Origin: Leishmania infantum JPCM5
Taxonomy: Eukaryota; Euglenozoa; Kinetoplastea; Trypanosomatida; Trypanosomatidae
DNA length: 64,000 nt
Assembly: GCF_000002875.2 (NCBI RefSeq)
Contig: NC_009416.2
Location: forward strand, 193,501 to 257,500
Direction of reading: 5' to 3'
The translations under genes were made by a program, and so were the position numbers. Positions 18,839 to 29,603 of this stretch are shown here, piece after piece (the stretch's first letter is position 1; each line of letters opens with the position of its first letter). The notes beneath the pieces were generated by a model. It searched no databases. It worked only from the letters and a program-made list of their open reading frames with translations, and was not told the origin of the DNA.

Positions 18839-21271
18839 ATGCTGCCTCGACCACAGACGTACCAGGCAAAGCCGTACGTCCCCGTCACCTCCGCCGCCAT
18901 TGACCCGTATGAAGAGGGGCAGAGCTTTCTCGTCGATAATGATCGCCTTGACAGCTGGTTCCGGTACGTGGAGGCTGAACTGCAGCGCTACCGCAGTCCC
19001 TTCGTCGCCGCAGAGGCACTCTTGACGGAGCTGCGGCTGCGCAGCCATGAGCTCTATCAGCCGGAGCGCCTCTACGTTTCGACGGCGCTGCGGATACTGC
19101 AGGCGTGCGTGCCGCACCTCTCCAAGGAAACGGCGCAGGTGGCGCAGACCGCGGTGCACGAGCTTCTCCCGTGCCTTATGTACACGCGCTGCACACCCCT
19201 GACGACATCGTCAGAGCCGTCCTCGTCGAGGGGTCTCGAAAAAGTGACTCAACTGACCTACGCCGGCGCCTTCCGCCTTTTGCTGAATCGGATGCAGCAG
19301 TGCCAGACGCAGCTTCGGCGGCTCGAGCGACACGCTCGCGTGGAGGCAAAGATGATGGACCTTCTTGTGCATGGGCTGGACCACATGTGGCTGAAGATGT
19401 GCTTCTACTCGTGGCGAACGTTTTGCAGACAACTGGAGATGCGCAAGGCGCGTCTTCGACGACGACTGCTGCGGGTCACAGCCAACGAGGCGGTGCCCGC
19501 CTTCCTGCGCACGTGGCGGCAGCACGCCCACACGATCGCATTGGACGCCAAGACCTCCCGCAACAGCTTTCTTCAGAAGCAGGTGGAGGCACTGTACCCT
19601 CTCGAGCAGGAGGCGAAGAGCCGCTACGACCACCTGTGCGAGGAAATCAAGGAGAAGAATCGGCTGGCAGCTGACAGCCTAAGGCGACTGGAGGAGACGA
19701 AGTGCCGTCTCAAAGTGCTCGAGGACCTCATCGCCGAAACGCAAGGCTCCCTCGCCGACCACTGGACGACTTGGAAGGAGTGCACACGGCTGATGTTCGA
19801 CGACATCGGCGAACTGCCGGGCAAGACGAACCAGACACTTCGCACCGAGTACGTCATGAATATCACCGACACGGCGTCGGCACTGTCGAGACGGGCTCGC
19901 GGGCGAGCTGGCCGGATGGAACTGCGGCGCGTCGCACAGTTTCTCCTGTTCGAGGGGGAGCTCGGTGCTGACGCCGACACACAGACGGTGGGCGGGATGG
20001 AGGGCAGTTTGAGCGCGAAGTCAGGCATCGGCTCCTCTTCCTCCATCTCCTGGCCTGTGCCCCACGACAGCGGCGGAAGAGCCCTCTCTGTGACCTCGAA
20101 ACCGCTGGCCACCCACACAGTCCCCGCAAAGCCAAAGACGATGGCCTCCCTTCAGGTGCAGCCGAGCGACCCGGAGCGGCAGTCAACCGTCTCTGCGACG
20201 AGTCTGGCCGCCAACGTGAACGACGTGTACTGGACTGTGGCGACCGTTGTGCAGCCAGTTCTGACGCCGCTTCACTTGATAGACGTGCTGCATCACAACG
20301 AGGCGCACTTGAACATAACGCTCAGCTTTCTTTCCACCGTGTACAGCGGTGGCCACTGCTCTCTTTTTGCACCCGCGGCGCGAGCGGCGCAGAGGACCGA
20401 GGAGGCGCTGCTGCCTCTTCCCTCGAGTCAGGGCTTTGGCAAAGTGTCGCCGACAGCGGCGCCGAAGGACGGCAGCGACGACGGTGGCACCGCAGCTGCT
20501 GCGGAGGATGTCAAGTGGGGCGCACTCATGATGCAGGATGTGACGCGCGGCATGGCGAAAGTGCAGGATTGCGTTGAAGCGAACGAAGGCTACTTGCTGT
20601 CTGTGCGCCAGGGCATGATGATGAGCGAGTTGGAGGTGGTCCAGGGGTACCTCGAAGACTTGTACAGGCGCTGGGCTGCCACCGGCGTACCCCTATCGCA
20701 ACAGAAGCTGGAGTCCGTCTGGCAGCCTATCGTGACGCCAGCGAGGCTGCCCATCCTTCAGGCGCTCTATCCTGAGCATGGAATTACCTGCTTCACCGAG
20801 CTGGTCCACTACGTGGCCCGTGTGGCGGAGTTCAGCGGCTGCTCCTTGCAGGCGCTGGCAGAGCGGCTGGATGCCACGTACCCGTACGACACGCTAGACG
20901 AACTGCGCATTGTCAGGCGCAGTGACGAGGCCACGGAGCTGTTCCGCGCGCACGCGGCACACCTTGCCACGCTGCTGGTGTATTTAAAGGACAAGGCGAA
21001 CTCATCGCAGTATCACTGTGATCACCTATCCGTGCTTCTCGAACAGGAGTTCGGGCTGACGTCGGCGGAGGCAGCGGACATCTCGCGCTACGCACGACAT
21101 GAGGGCGGCGGTGTGGTGAACCGCGACGACATTGAGTGGCTTCTGCTGTTTTCCGCCCCGTACGTGGACCCCTCCCCCTTTACCTCTCTTTTGGAGAAGG
21201 TCGCGCGGCTGCTCGAGGACTGCACCCCGTTCTTTCAGCAACTCGCCAGGGCGGCGTCGGCGGCTACGTAA
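18839..21271 (+). CDS. Large helical/coiled-coil protein with Sfi1-like segments
   Basis: This encodes 810 residues, rich in Leu, Arg, Glu and Ala, and predicted mostly helical. Two segments around 184-197 (WLKMCFYSWRTF) and 219-228 (VPAFLRTWRQ) have the hydrophobic-x-x-Trp-Arg pattern of centrin-binding Sfi1 repeats. A coiled-coil stretch follows (about 240-305). The middle (about 380-460) is Ser/Pro/Thr-rich and likely disordered. The C-terminal part (about 560-800) is helical again. No enzymatic motif is visible. A basal-body or flagellar structural role is plausible given the Sfi1-like elements, and a centrin-like gene lies 14 kb downstream, but two weak repeats are not proof. The start is the first ATG in frame. 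Confidence 0.75.
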   Translation: MLPRPQTYQAKPYVPVTSAAIDPYEEGQSFLVDNDRLDSWFRYVEAELQRYRSPFVAAEALLTELRLRSHELYQPERLYVSTALRILQACVPHLSKETAQVAQTAVHELLPCLMYTRCTPLTTSSEPSSSRGLEKVTQLTYAGAFRLLLNRMQQCQTQLRRLERHARVEAKMMDLLVHGLDHMWLKMCFYSWRTFCRQLEMRKARLRRRLLRVTANEAVPAFLRTWRQHAHTIALDAKTSRNSFLQKQVEALYPLEQEAKSRYDHLCEEIKEKNRLAADSLRRLEETKCRLKVLEDLIAETQGSLADHWTTWKECTRLMFDDIGELPGKTNQTLRTEYVMNITDTASALSRRARGRAGRMELRRVAQFLLFEGELGADADTQTVGGMEGSLSAKSGIGSSSSISWPVPHDSGGRALSVTSKPLATHTVPAKPKTMASLQVQPSDPERQSTVSATSLAANVNDVYWTVATVVQPVLTPLHLIDVLHHNEAHLNITLSFLSTVYSGGHCSLFAPAARAAQRTEEALLPLPSSQGFGKVSPTAAPKDGSDDGGTAAAAEDVKWGALMMQDVTRGMAKVQDCVEANEGYLLSVRQGMMMSELEVVQGYLEDLYRRWAATGVPLSQQKLESVWQPIVTPARLPILQALYPEHGITCFTELVHYVARVAEFSGCSLQALAERLDATYPYDTLDELRIVRRSDEATELFRAHAAHLATLLVYLKDKANSSQYHCDHLSVLLEQEFGLTSAEAADISRYARHEGGGVVNRDDIEWLLLFSAPYVDPSPFTSLLEKVARLLEDCTPFFQQLARAASAAT

Positions 21272-22409
21272 GCATCCGATGGGGCCGCCAGCGACGCTGC
21301 GGCGGCCTCGCGTAGAAGTTTACAAACTGCAAGGCAGGCTTGCGCCATGCCGTGACCGCACAATCCGTCGGCTACTCTTACATGTATGGCTACTTTCTTC
21401 ACGCACTCATGTATACTAAGATTTTTCGGATTTTGGATTGCCTATTCCCCGATGCACGTTTACATGCATCCGCAGATAAGACTACCACTAACATATGCGG
21501 GCTGCTCTGCACGCTCCCGAAAGCTGCATTTCTCCCTACATCCTGGAGATGTGAGAGGGAGGATGGTGCGGCGTGCGTGTGTGCGTGTTTGTTGTCTCGC
21601 GTGTGTTCATCTTCCGAGTTACTTTCCGTTTTAATGCCTGACCTATCGCTTGCAGCACTCGACCTTTTTTTTTCGTTGCTGTTGCCGCTCTCTCGTGCTC
21701 TTGATCATGCTCTGCCTGTCTTTGTCGAGCTGGTTGGTGCCCTTTTCCTCACTTCTACACCGATGAAGCTGCAACGAACCAGCTGTGCGATACAGCGAAG
21801 GGAAGGAGACGACACTTCTCAAGATGTGTCTGGGCTCTCTTGACTATGCGGCTTGTGGTGCTTCGTACTCTGCCGCATACTCACCGCTCCTCAGTCTTCT
21901 GTCGCTGCATGTTTCTCGTTCTTCCGAATAGAGGCAGAGATAGGCAGAACCGCCCGGGCACTGTCAACTCGGTGTCTTTCTGTGCTGGCGTGTGCTTGTG
22001 TGTCTGACGCTTCAACCCTCTTCCGCTCCGTAGCGGACTCTCACACGTTTCTCCCGCAAGTTTTTCCTTACGGGTCTCTCTTTCTCGTTCCTCTGCATTG
22101 TGCGCTGACATACGCACACCGAGGTTTACAAACATACAGTGATGTACATCCACACACACACGCGTACACGTCCACTATCGGGCCTTCCTCAGCAGCGCAG
22201 CACGGGAAAAACGCTTCGTTAGAGCGCGTTTGCCGCGACTTCACAAACCGGGAACATAGTGTGGTGCTGCTCTTCCTTGAGGTGTTGGAGCCACCTAACA
22301 TGCCTGAACTCAATTGTTCTGCATTAAACACAAGCGTTTAGCAGCAGGGCATCCTCTGGTGAAGCAGCACAGTAAAGACAACGTCTCTGCCGCTGCAAGA
22401 AGAAACATC
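21272..22409. other. Intergenic/UTR
   Basis: CT-rich and TG/CA-rich spacer of 1.1 kb. No gene is recognised. The open codons directly before 22410 lack an ATG. Confidence 0.6.
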
Positions 22410-23501
22410 ATGTCGAGCCTCGTCACGCAGCACAAAACGTACGTGCACCACGTCTCCCTCGACCCATCCGGCTCCCTCCTGGCATCGTGCTCGAGTGATA
22501 AGACAGTGGAGGTGTTCCACCGTCGCACCCTGACTGGCGGTGGCGCCGTCTGGGAGCCTGGCTGCGCGATGCACGACCATTCAGGCCCGGTGCTGCGTAT
22601 GGCGTGGTGCCAGCACCGCGAGCACGGCCCTCTTCTCGCCACCGCCGGGGCGGATCGCTGGATTTACATATATCGTATCATTATCTCCTCTCACGAGGGG
22701 CGCACGCTGCTGCACACGGTGCGCTGGTCTCCCGTGCGCGGGTACGAGAAGGACGTCATAACGGATGTGGCCTTTGTGCCACCGCAGCAGTACCACGCTC
22801 TACTTCTCTCGACTGCGTCGTTGGACGGCTGCGTTCGCCTCTACGAGGTGCACCAGCCACAGCAGTTCCCGTGCGTGTGCAGAATATCCCCGGAGGCCGA
22901 CGCCGCGGCGGAAGGGGCCAGTGACAGCGCCGCTTGTGCCGTAGGGGTGTCCGCCGGCAGCGCAGCCGCTGAGCGCCGTGAGGATGCGTCGGCATCGCAG
23001 TCGGCTTCCTCAGTGCCGCTGCTGCGCTCCGGCGGGGTCACTGCCATTGGCTGGTTCCCAGGCTCTGCGGAGCGCACGATGACCCTTGCCGTCGGCACCG
23101 TGTCGGGGCGCTTCTTTCTCTACCGCTACATCAAGGACTCAAACTCCTTCATGACGATATCGCTACCGCAGGTCGAGGCCGGCGTGCTGCGCTGCAGTGC
23201 GCCGGTGTGCAACGTGAGTTGGGCTTCATGCGTTGGCCGCCGCTTTCAGCTCCTGTCCATTTGCTCCCGGAGTGAAGTGTTTATTCTCCGGCTGAACTGC
23301 GTATCACCTTCCATTGACGAGAAACGCAGTTTCGAGCTGTTTCGGGTGCCATTCGGAGCCGTCAGCGCGTCCTGGGGCCGCTCGAGCACGCTCCTGTATC
23401 TCGCCACGGACGATCAACGCACACAGGTGGTTGTGCTGCAGATGGCAAACCCGCTCGACCACCAGTCTTGGAGGGTAGTATCACGCAACGCGGTTGAGTA
23501 A
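22410..23501 (+). CDS. WD40 beta-propeller, Sec13/Seh1-like
   Basis: This encodes 363 residues. The N-terminal blades are clear: HHVSLDPSGSLLASCSSDKTVEVF (about 13-36), then HSGPVLRMAWCQ (about 58-69), LLATAGADRWIYIY (about 76-89) and STASLDGCVRLYEV (about 134-147). The order and content follow Seh1 and Sec13, small open propellers of the nuclear-pore outer ring, the SEA/GATOR complex and, for Sec13, the COPII coat. Seh1 is slightly favoured because the first blade begins close to the N-terminus and an insert (about 155-200, Ala/Ser-rich) falls between later blades. A role in nuclear-pore or coat scaffolding is inferred from family. A less specific WD40 protein remains possible. Confidence 0.78.
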   Translation: MSSLVTQHKTYVHHVSLDPSGSLLASCSSDKTVEVFHRRTLTGGGAVWEPGCAMHDHSGPVLRMAWCQHREHGPLLATAGADRWIYIYRIIISSHEGRTLLHTVRWSPVRGYEKDVITDVAFVPPQQYHALLLSTASLDGCVRLYEVHQPQQFPCVCRISPEADAAAEGASDSAACAVGVSAGSAAAERREDASASQSASSVPLLRSGGVTAIGWFPGSAERTMTLAVGTVSGRFFLYRYIKDSNSFMTISLPQVEAGVLRCSAPVCNVSWASCVGRRFQLLSICSRSEVFILRLNCVSPSIDEKRSFELFRVPFGAVSASWGRSSTLLYLATDDQRTQVVVLQMANPLDHQSWRVVSRNAVE

Positions 23502-24866
23502 CTCTTCCCCTTCACGCACGCGCCGCCTAGTGTGTCGGTAGCTCCTCACTTACTGCTTGTCTCAGCCTCGGCGCTCGCGGCCACGCTCCTCTATCTCAGT
23601 TGTGCTTCACGGGTTGCCGTGCGCGCTGTTTCGCGTATGCAAGCGTTCTTCACGGCTACTGTGACCTCACAGACACGCGCGTACACACATCTCCCTGCTA
23701 GGCCACAGAGCACTGCCGCCAGATCTTCACCGTTGCCTGCTGAGAAGCTGAAGGCGAAGCAACAACAAAAAAGAGAAGGCAGAGCCGCAACACGCGGGTG
23801 CCGCTCGAACATCGCTGCCACCGCTCAGCAACGGGAAAAACACGCATCCTTGCAGAATGCAGGGCGCGATCTGTCAGAGCGTTTAGGCAGCCGATAGCAC
23901 ACGATCATTTGTTGTTCCCGTTGCTGCCTCGCATCCACAGCGGTGACGCTGGTGGTCGTGGATGACTGCATGTCGGTGTGGCGTCTTCTGAGACACATAT
24001 ATATGTATATACATATGCATGCATAAAGATGCCCTCTCACCTGCTTCCGATGCCACTCGCCTCACTCCACCCCTCCTTTGCATCTCGGCGTTCTCCTTTT
24101 CGCCGCGCCCCGTTTTCCTCCGTTCACCTGACGCGGAGGGGTACACAAGCAACAGTGGCGCTCAACACACCCGCCACATAGGCACATACGCGGGTGCGTC
24201 GAAGCAAGAGGGCCGCTCTCTTACCACTAAGGCCTTCCACCACCTGCGCTGCGTCTGTGCGTAGTCGCCACCGTTGTCCTTGCAGCTGATTAGTCGTTCT
24301 TTGTACACAGTTACTCGGGGAACACCGGGCAAGCGGGGTACACATATTTGGAACGGTGAACGTCCCCGTAACCGCACGACCGCCACACAGATACATACGT
24401 GCGTGCGCCGCAAACCAGCGCCAGTCCAAGGTGCGCGATTACGCAAGTGAGCACAAGGGGAGACGTTGAAGGACTGCGATCGACATCTGCTGTGCGTCCT
24501 TGGCCATTATTGGCTGCATCTAAACACAGACACACTCTGCGCGCCTTCACCCTCTTTTGCTCTCCCTCCTTGTTCACTCGCGTCTGCGTGCCTGTCGTTC
24601 TTTACACCGCTGCGCTCTGACTAAGGCGTGGCCCGATCTTATCTCCCCCCGTTGCCCTCCTCCTGATCTGCTTTGTACACGCACGCGGGCGTCTCTCGGA
24701 GACCAACTTGTGGGCGGCACAAAACAGCAGAGCGACAGCGGCTCAGAGTACCCATCTTCGCCATTTACCTCACAACCTCCCCCTGCTTTCCCTGCACTCG
24801 ACTCGGATTCACCTGCGCGGCAACAGGAGCGGCGGAAAGAGAAGAGGTAAACCTCACAGCAAAGGA
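23502..24866. other. Intergenic/UTR
   Basis: A spacer of 1.4 kb. An AT-rich palindromic run (TATA/GTAT repeats) lies at 23994-24026. The rest is mixed CA-rich sequence with no gene recognised. Confidence 0.6.
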
Positions 24867-25997
24867 ATGGAGCGCGGCCTGCGCTCCTCGCCAGGGGGTC
24901 CCGATGGGGGCCTCTGCGCGCTGCACAGCAAGCGGCGAAGCAAAGCTGATCTCATTCCGTGGAATCAGCAGCCAGGTAAGATGCGCTGCCTGCTGCAGAA
25001 GGAGTGCCACGTGCGTAGCGAGAACCGGCGGGCTGGTGGCAGGGAGCAGGCCAGAGCTAGCGGTGGTGGCGGAGGCGGTGGCGACGTGCGTGAAAGAGAC
25101 CGTAGAGGAGGAATGGGGCGAGCCGGCAGCGGCCGCGAACGCGGTGGCCGCAGAGAGCGCGGGGACAGAAACGATCGCAGAGAACGCGGGGACAAAGTCG
25201 ACACTGTTATGTGCCGTCTTCACCGTCAGCGTCGTTCCGCTCGGCAGATGCGCGAGGTGGGGGCGGGAGTGTTTGAGTGCGCGGAAGGCAGCCGGTGTAA
25301 GCAGACCGGCGATAGGCGTATTGGCGCCGCCGGTGGCCGCGGCGCTGATGATCGGGGTCGATTCCGTGATCAGCGAGGCCCGTCGTTTGTAGAGCGTGGA
25401 GCAGGTGCTCGGCAGCGGCAGCGACGTGGCGAACGCGCGCCTCGCCCAACGCAGGACCAGCGTTATGATGACGCGAATGCGGCTGCGTGGGCACCATCGG
25501 CAGGCACTGGCGCAGGGGGTGGCGGTCCAGCTCGTCGTCGGGCTGGCAAGGCGGAGCGCAAGGTGTGGTGTGCACTGCATGGCAAGCACTTGCCCGCGAG
25601 CCAGTGCGAATTCGTGCAAGATTGCTGCTATGTCTGTCTTGACCCTAGCACCTGCTTGGCCACGCCGCTGGAGGCCCCGGCAATGTTGCTCACACGCGGC
25701 TGTGCCGAGGTGCTGTGCAGCAAGCATCACACCCTGCGCAGTGCCGGATTTGTGGAGTTGACGGAGAAGCCTGTAGCGTACCAGTGCATGCCCGGCCACG
25801 CATGCCGGGGTGTGACAGTGCCGCACATGAGCCAAGGGGCGCACGGCGCTGCTGCGGCTTCTGGGGGTGGCCCTGCCGCGATGCCGTACGCGATGGCGGA
25901 CATGGACGATGATGAAGAGGTCTACATGGGTGCGCGCGTGGCCAACACTTTCCTGCCCCAGAGCGGCCGCGAAGCCATCTCCTCCTTCTTTATGTGA
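24867..25997 (+). CDS. Protein with four CxxH...Cx5C modules and RGG-rich linkers
   Basis: This is a 376-residue protein that I do not recognise. It contains four copies of one pattern, C-x2-H followed 18-20 residues later by C-x5-C: C17/H20 with C41/C47; C116/H119 with C138/C144; C235/H238 with C257/C263; C284/H287 with C307/C313. Each set could bind one zinc ion. The linkers between modules 1-2 and 2-3 are very rich in Gly, Arg, Asp and Glu, with RGG/RG-like runs (about 55-110 and 150-230), typical of RNA-binding or methylated-Arg proteins. The C-terminus has a short acidic patch (MDDDEE). An RNA-related role is an inference from composition. A long antisense open frame across this gene is a GC-rich shadow. 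Confidence 0.82.
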   Translation: MERGLRSSPGGPDGGLCALHSKRRSKADLIPWNQQPGKMRCLLQKECHVRSENRRAGGREQARASGGGGGGGDVRERDRRGGMGRAGSGRERGGRRERGDRNDRRERGDKVDTVMCRLHRQRRSARQMREVGAGVFECAEGSRCKQTGDRRIGAAGGRGADDRGRFRDQRGPSFVERGAGARQRQRRGERAPRPTQDQRYDDANAAAWAPSAGTGAGGGGPARRRAGKAERKVWCALHGKHLPASQCEFVQDCCYVCLDPSTCLATPLEAPAMLLTRGCAEVLCSKHHTLRSAGFVELTEKPVAYQCMPGHACRGVTVPHMSQGAHGAAAASGGGPAAMPYAMADMDDDEEVYMGARVANTFLPQSGREAISSFFM

Positions 25998-26821
25998 GAA
26001 GGCCGGGGGAAGAACTTTGGGGTGGCTGCGACGGGCCCCAAAGCGAAGGATGGAGACGAGTGTGTTCGAGGCTTTGCGGTGGGCATGCCCCTTGGTGAAT
26101 GCGTTCTCGTAAATGGAGAGGGTAGTGGAAGAGAGGAGCGTCTGGCTGCTGGCTGTGGTCGAGCCGTCTTCTCCCCCTTTGTGGCTGTGATATCGTTGGT
26201 GAGTGTTCTCTCTCTCTCGCCCGCTCTTGCTCTCTCCCGGGAGCGCCGTGTCGATGCCACCGCGTAAAACAACCGAAGAAGAGGAACTGACTGCGCTGGC
26301 GCACGAACGGCACCGAGCTAGTCTCCACGGACGTGTTGAAGCTATGTCTCGCGCGATCAGTGACACCAGACGGGAGGGGGTGATCGACGATCTCTTCCTC
26401 GAACCCTCTCCGCGGCATATGCGCTTTTCCAAACTCGCCAGGTTCTTGATCTCCTGCTGGCGTTGCCGCACTACGTCACCATGGCATGACCTTGCAGGTG
26501 CCCTCTTTCGACAGTTGCGCTGTGTATGGAAGCGAATGTGCCTCTGCGATTCGTTCGTGCCACTCTTGCTCTTTGCGTCGCCTCGTTCTCGAAGGTGCTT
26601 CAGCTTCTTGTGATCGCTGCATGCCATCTTCGCCATTCCTACTGAAGCGCTCTTCAGCACACACTCACGGTCGGAAATCCCAGCCCAACAGCACAAAGGC
26701 GAAGCGTCATCTCTGCTCACGGACATCTCTGAATCGCTCCCAGGCAAAGAGGGAGCAGCGAAACGCAAGACGCGCACCGCTCGCTGCAACTCCCCCCTCG
26801 CGCGACTCACTTTTCCTCCCC
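25998..26821. other. Intergenic/UTR
   Basis: Contains a CT-rich tract near 26205-26240 and another directly before 26822. No gene is seen. The frame open upstream of AMMECR1 is UTR. Confidence 0.55.
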
Positions 26822-27382
26822 ATGACGGCCACACCAGAGATGGCGGAGTACTGCCTCCGCGTCATTGCACAGCAGATCAGCGCCCCCGATGGCCCATCGG
26901 TGCCACTGCCAGTCATCCCAAAGGAGGACTCGGCGTGCTTCGTGACACTCACGACACTGCCACAGGACCGGCTGCGCGGCTGCATCGGATCCCTACGGCC
27001 AGGGGACCTCAAGAAAGACATGCGCCGACTCGCACTTGCCGCCGCCTTCCAGGACTCGCGTTTCCCCAAGGTGAAGGAGGAGGAGCTGCCGACGCTGCGG
27101 TGCTGCTTCAGCCTGCTGCACACCTTTGAGCCATGCTCTGCTTGGAATGACTGGGAAATCGGCAAGCACGGCCTCATCGCCGATTACGACGGCTACAGCG
27201 CCACGTACTTGCCCTCGGTGGCGGAGGAGCAAGGGTGGAACCACAGAGAAACCCTCGTGAGCCTGCTGGAGAAGGCGGGCTTTGAGGAGCCGGTGACGGA
27301 CCATGTGCTGGGGAAGGTACGCCTGACCCGGTATCAGGTCAGTAAAGCCTTTAAGGACTACAGGGATATTGTCGCTTCGTGA
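26822..27382 (+). CDS. AMMECR1 domain protein
   Basis: This encodes 186 residues spanning one AMMECR1 domain, with the signature LRGCIGS at about 59-65 and the motif LPTLRCCFSLL (about 88-98). The protein then runs through GKHGLIADYDGYSATYLPSV (about 118-137) and QGWNHRETLVSLLEKAG. The family is found in archaea, bacteria and eukaryotes; its invariant LRGCIG loop lies in a cleft and its biochemical role is unsettled. A pyrimidine tract directly abuts this ATG, and the first AG after it (26836-26837) lies inside the frame. A shorter form starting at the ATG at 26840 (six residues shorter) is therefore possible. The domain is intact either way. Confidence 0.9.
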   Translation: MTATPEMAEYCLRVIAQQISAPDGPSVPLPVIPKEDSACFVTLTTLPQDRLRGCIGSLRPGDLKKDMRRLALAAAFQDSRFPKVKEEELPTLRCCFSLLHTFEPCSAWNDWEIGKHGLIADYDGYSATYLPSVAEEQGWNHRETLVSLLEKAGFEEPVTDHVLGKVRLTRYQVSKAFKDYRDIVAS

Positions 27383-29029
27383 GCGGCGCCGTCGTCTGCA
27401 GCCGCGTTGTAGGTGTGCGCGGGGACTGGTAAGAGTCGGCTTCCACCTCAGTGCACACGCACAGTCACATACGAGGACGCACACGAAGACGCAAAAGGCG
27501 GCGTTGTGCCGCCATCTCTCAAGCGTGCCTTTTTTACGTTTCGCTGTGCCTTGCCTCCGTTCTTCTCTTAGTGTACCCATTGTGCTCTTGGGTGTTGGGG
27601 CGTACCTCAAAAAACACTCGCCGCCCCCGCCCCCCTCCCTCCCTCTCTTTTGCGCGCTGTGCTCCAGGCTGCACATCTGTGCCTTGCTGTGGCAAGGTAA
27701 TGTCTCGTTTTATGTGTCCTGTTTTGGTCCAGCTTCTTGCGCCCTATTCTATACAGCTCTTTACTCCCGTCGTGCAGCAGTGCGTGCGAGTGTGTGCGTG
27801 TGCCCCACGCGTTTCGCTATTTCAATACTCTTTCCGTTTCATCCGGCGCTCAAAAAAAAACGAAGAGGCACCGCAGCCACATGAGCAAGGCGAAACATAG
27901 AAAACACAACACAAGAGATGCACACGCACGTGCCACCTATCGTGTGAGTGAGCACAGGTGCAACGCTTCCTTATATGATAAGTTGTCACGTTTCTCCCCC
28001 ACCATCTCCTGCTAGCTCAATAATCACAAACGCATCTGAGGAGTAACGGCTGCTCAGGAGTTCCGAGGAGGAGGGGGGCACAGTGACGGGAGCGGAAAAG
28101 TCAAGCGTGCACGGCTGATTATGAGGTGATTGGGGAGTGGGCGTCGGCATGGATGGTACCACCACCGCTAATCCATGGTCCAAATGAAGCCGCTACGGCG
28201 GCAAAGGAGCGTCTACCCTTGCTCCCTGTACCACTCAACGCCGTGCCACCCTTGAGACCCCCTGTTACCTGGGGTGGCCATCGTCAACAGCGCGCTAGCC
28301 CAGCTTTTCTCGGACGTCCAATGTCCGTTCATCTTTTTCTCTACACCTATATTCTCTGCATCTCAAGCCCCGCCAACACATCAATGGAACCAGCCAGGCG
28401 CGCACTACCTCCACACACACATGCGAAACGCATCCTCTCTCTTCTGTACTCTGTTTTCACTGCGACACGACTCTCACTCCTAACGTGGACTGCTAGGAGA
28501 GAGTAGCTCGTCTGCTCTCGCATCCTTGCCGGTTCTCATCTCTCTTCTCCTTATCAGAGGGGAGGGAGTCTGCGCCGGTCCATCTCTTCGCATCCTTGCT
28601 CAACCGTCGGAGCAGCCAATGAGAGGCGATGAAGAGTGCAGACCGGGAAGCAAACCGCCACAAGCATCGAGGTTTCATCTTGTCGTTTGCCTGCTCTTCT
28701 CCGCACTTAGGGCCTCTGCCTCGCTTGCTACTTGACGTGTGTCCCTGCCCGCATCCACCGAGCTGCACCTCCATGAACAGGTACCCAACACACAGCTAAG
28801 GAGGCGGCGCAGCTCCACGTTTGCCTGCGCATCTCTATGTCTGAGTGTGCTGCTATGCGTGCAGTGGCGCCGTGGCAGCCCGTGTGCACACTACAGCTAA
28901 AACTTCTCCTCCTATCGCTGCTCTTTTCTGTGAGCTACTTGGCGCGTTTCTTTTCTATTTGTGCTTCGCTCTGCAGCGCTGCCTTCTCGCCTTCCTCACG
29001 GCAATTTTTTTTCCGTCTTCCTCTCTCAT
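27383..29029. other. Long intergenic region upstream of SIDER copy 1
   Basis: A 1.6-kb spacer with CA/TG-rich and CT-rich tracts. A 7-bp stem (28245-28251 with 28272-28278) lies in sequence loosely resembling the SIDER head. No gene is recognised. Confidence 0.55.
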
Positions 29030-29603
29030 CCTGACAGGGGAGGGGACGGCACACCGCGCAGCGCGTGGTATTTCAGGGGTCTGCACCCCATTGTGTGGGG
29101 AGGCGAGGCAGCCTCCACTACCCCTGCCAATGCACAAGCACCTCTGGTGGTGACAGGGCCAGGTGCCTGCGACGAAGGGAGGTCAGAGCGATGCATGGCT
29201 GCTGATGCCGGCGCTCAGGCCCTGGATGGCGTTGCGTGGGGGCGACCTGCGACGGTGAACGCGTCTGTGCAGCCCATATGGCCAGGCAGCGTGTGAGCGT
29301 GACTGGAGTGCTGCACCTCATGCGCCCCTCGCTGGCCACTGGTGTGGGGAGCCTGAGCCACCCCGCGGCGGGATGCGCGAGGTGGCGACCGGCATAGTGG
29401 GGGCAACTGTGGTGCTGACTGCGAGGCGGCGGGTGGGTAGAGCTTGAGGGCAGGGGGCCGTGCTCGGATGGCTGGGTCGGCGCACGACTGTGATGCGTGT
29501 CGAGTGCTGCTTCGCGCGACGCGATGGGCCTGCGACATGCCGGGCGAGTAGGGTGGGCCTGCACTCATGTTGTCTAGCAGTGCATGAAGGCACAGAAAAA
29601 AAA
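29030..29603 (+). mobile_element. SIDER-type retroposon, copy 1
   Basis: This element of about 574 bases begins CCTGACAGGGGAGGGGACGG and ends with an A-rich tail after GCATGAAGGCACAG. It has no coding capacity. It differs from copy 2 at about five positions by eye. The GC-rich head, A-rich tail, length and placement between genes fit the SIDER family of Leishmania (short interspersed degenerate retroposons related to ingi/L1Tc), probably SIDER2; the subclass is from memory of the family and not tested. No convincing target-site duplication flanks it. It ends about 370 nt before the phosphatase ATG. Confidence 0.78.

Noticed and set aside
24765..26834. Long open frame on the minus strand (689 codons)
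   Set aside because: It lies antisense to the CxxH-module gene in GC-rich sequence, has no motif, and opposes the direction of all other genes.
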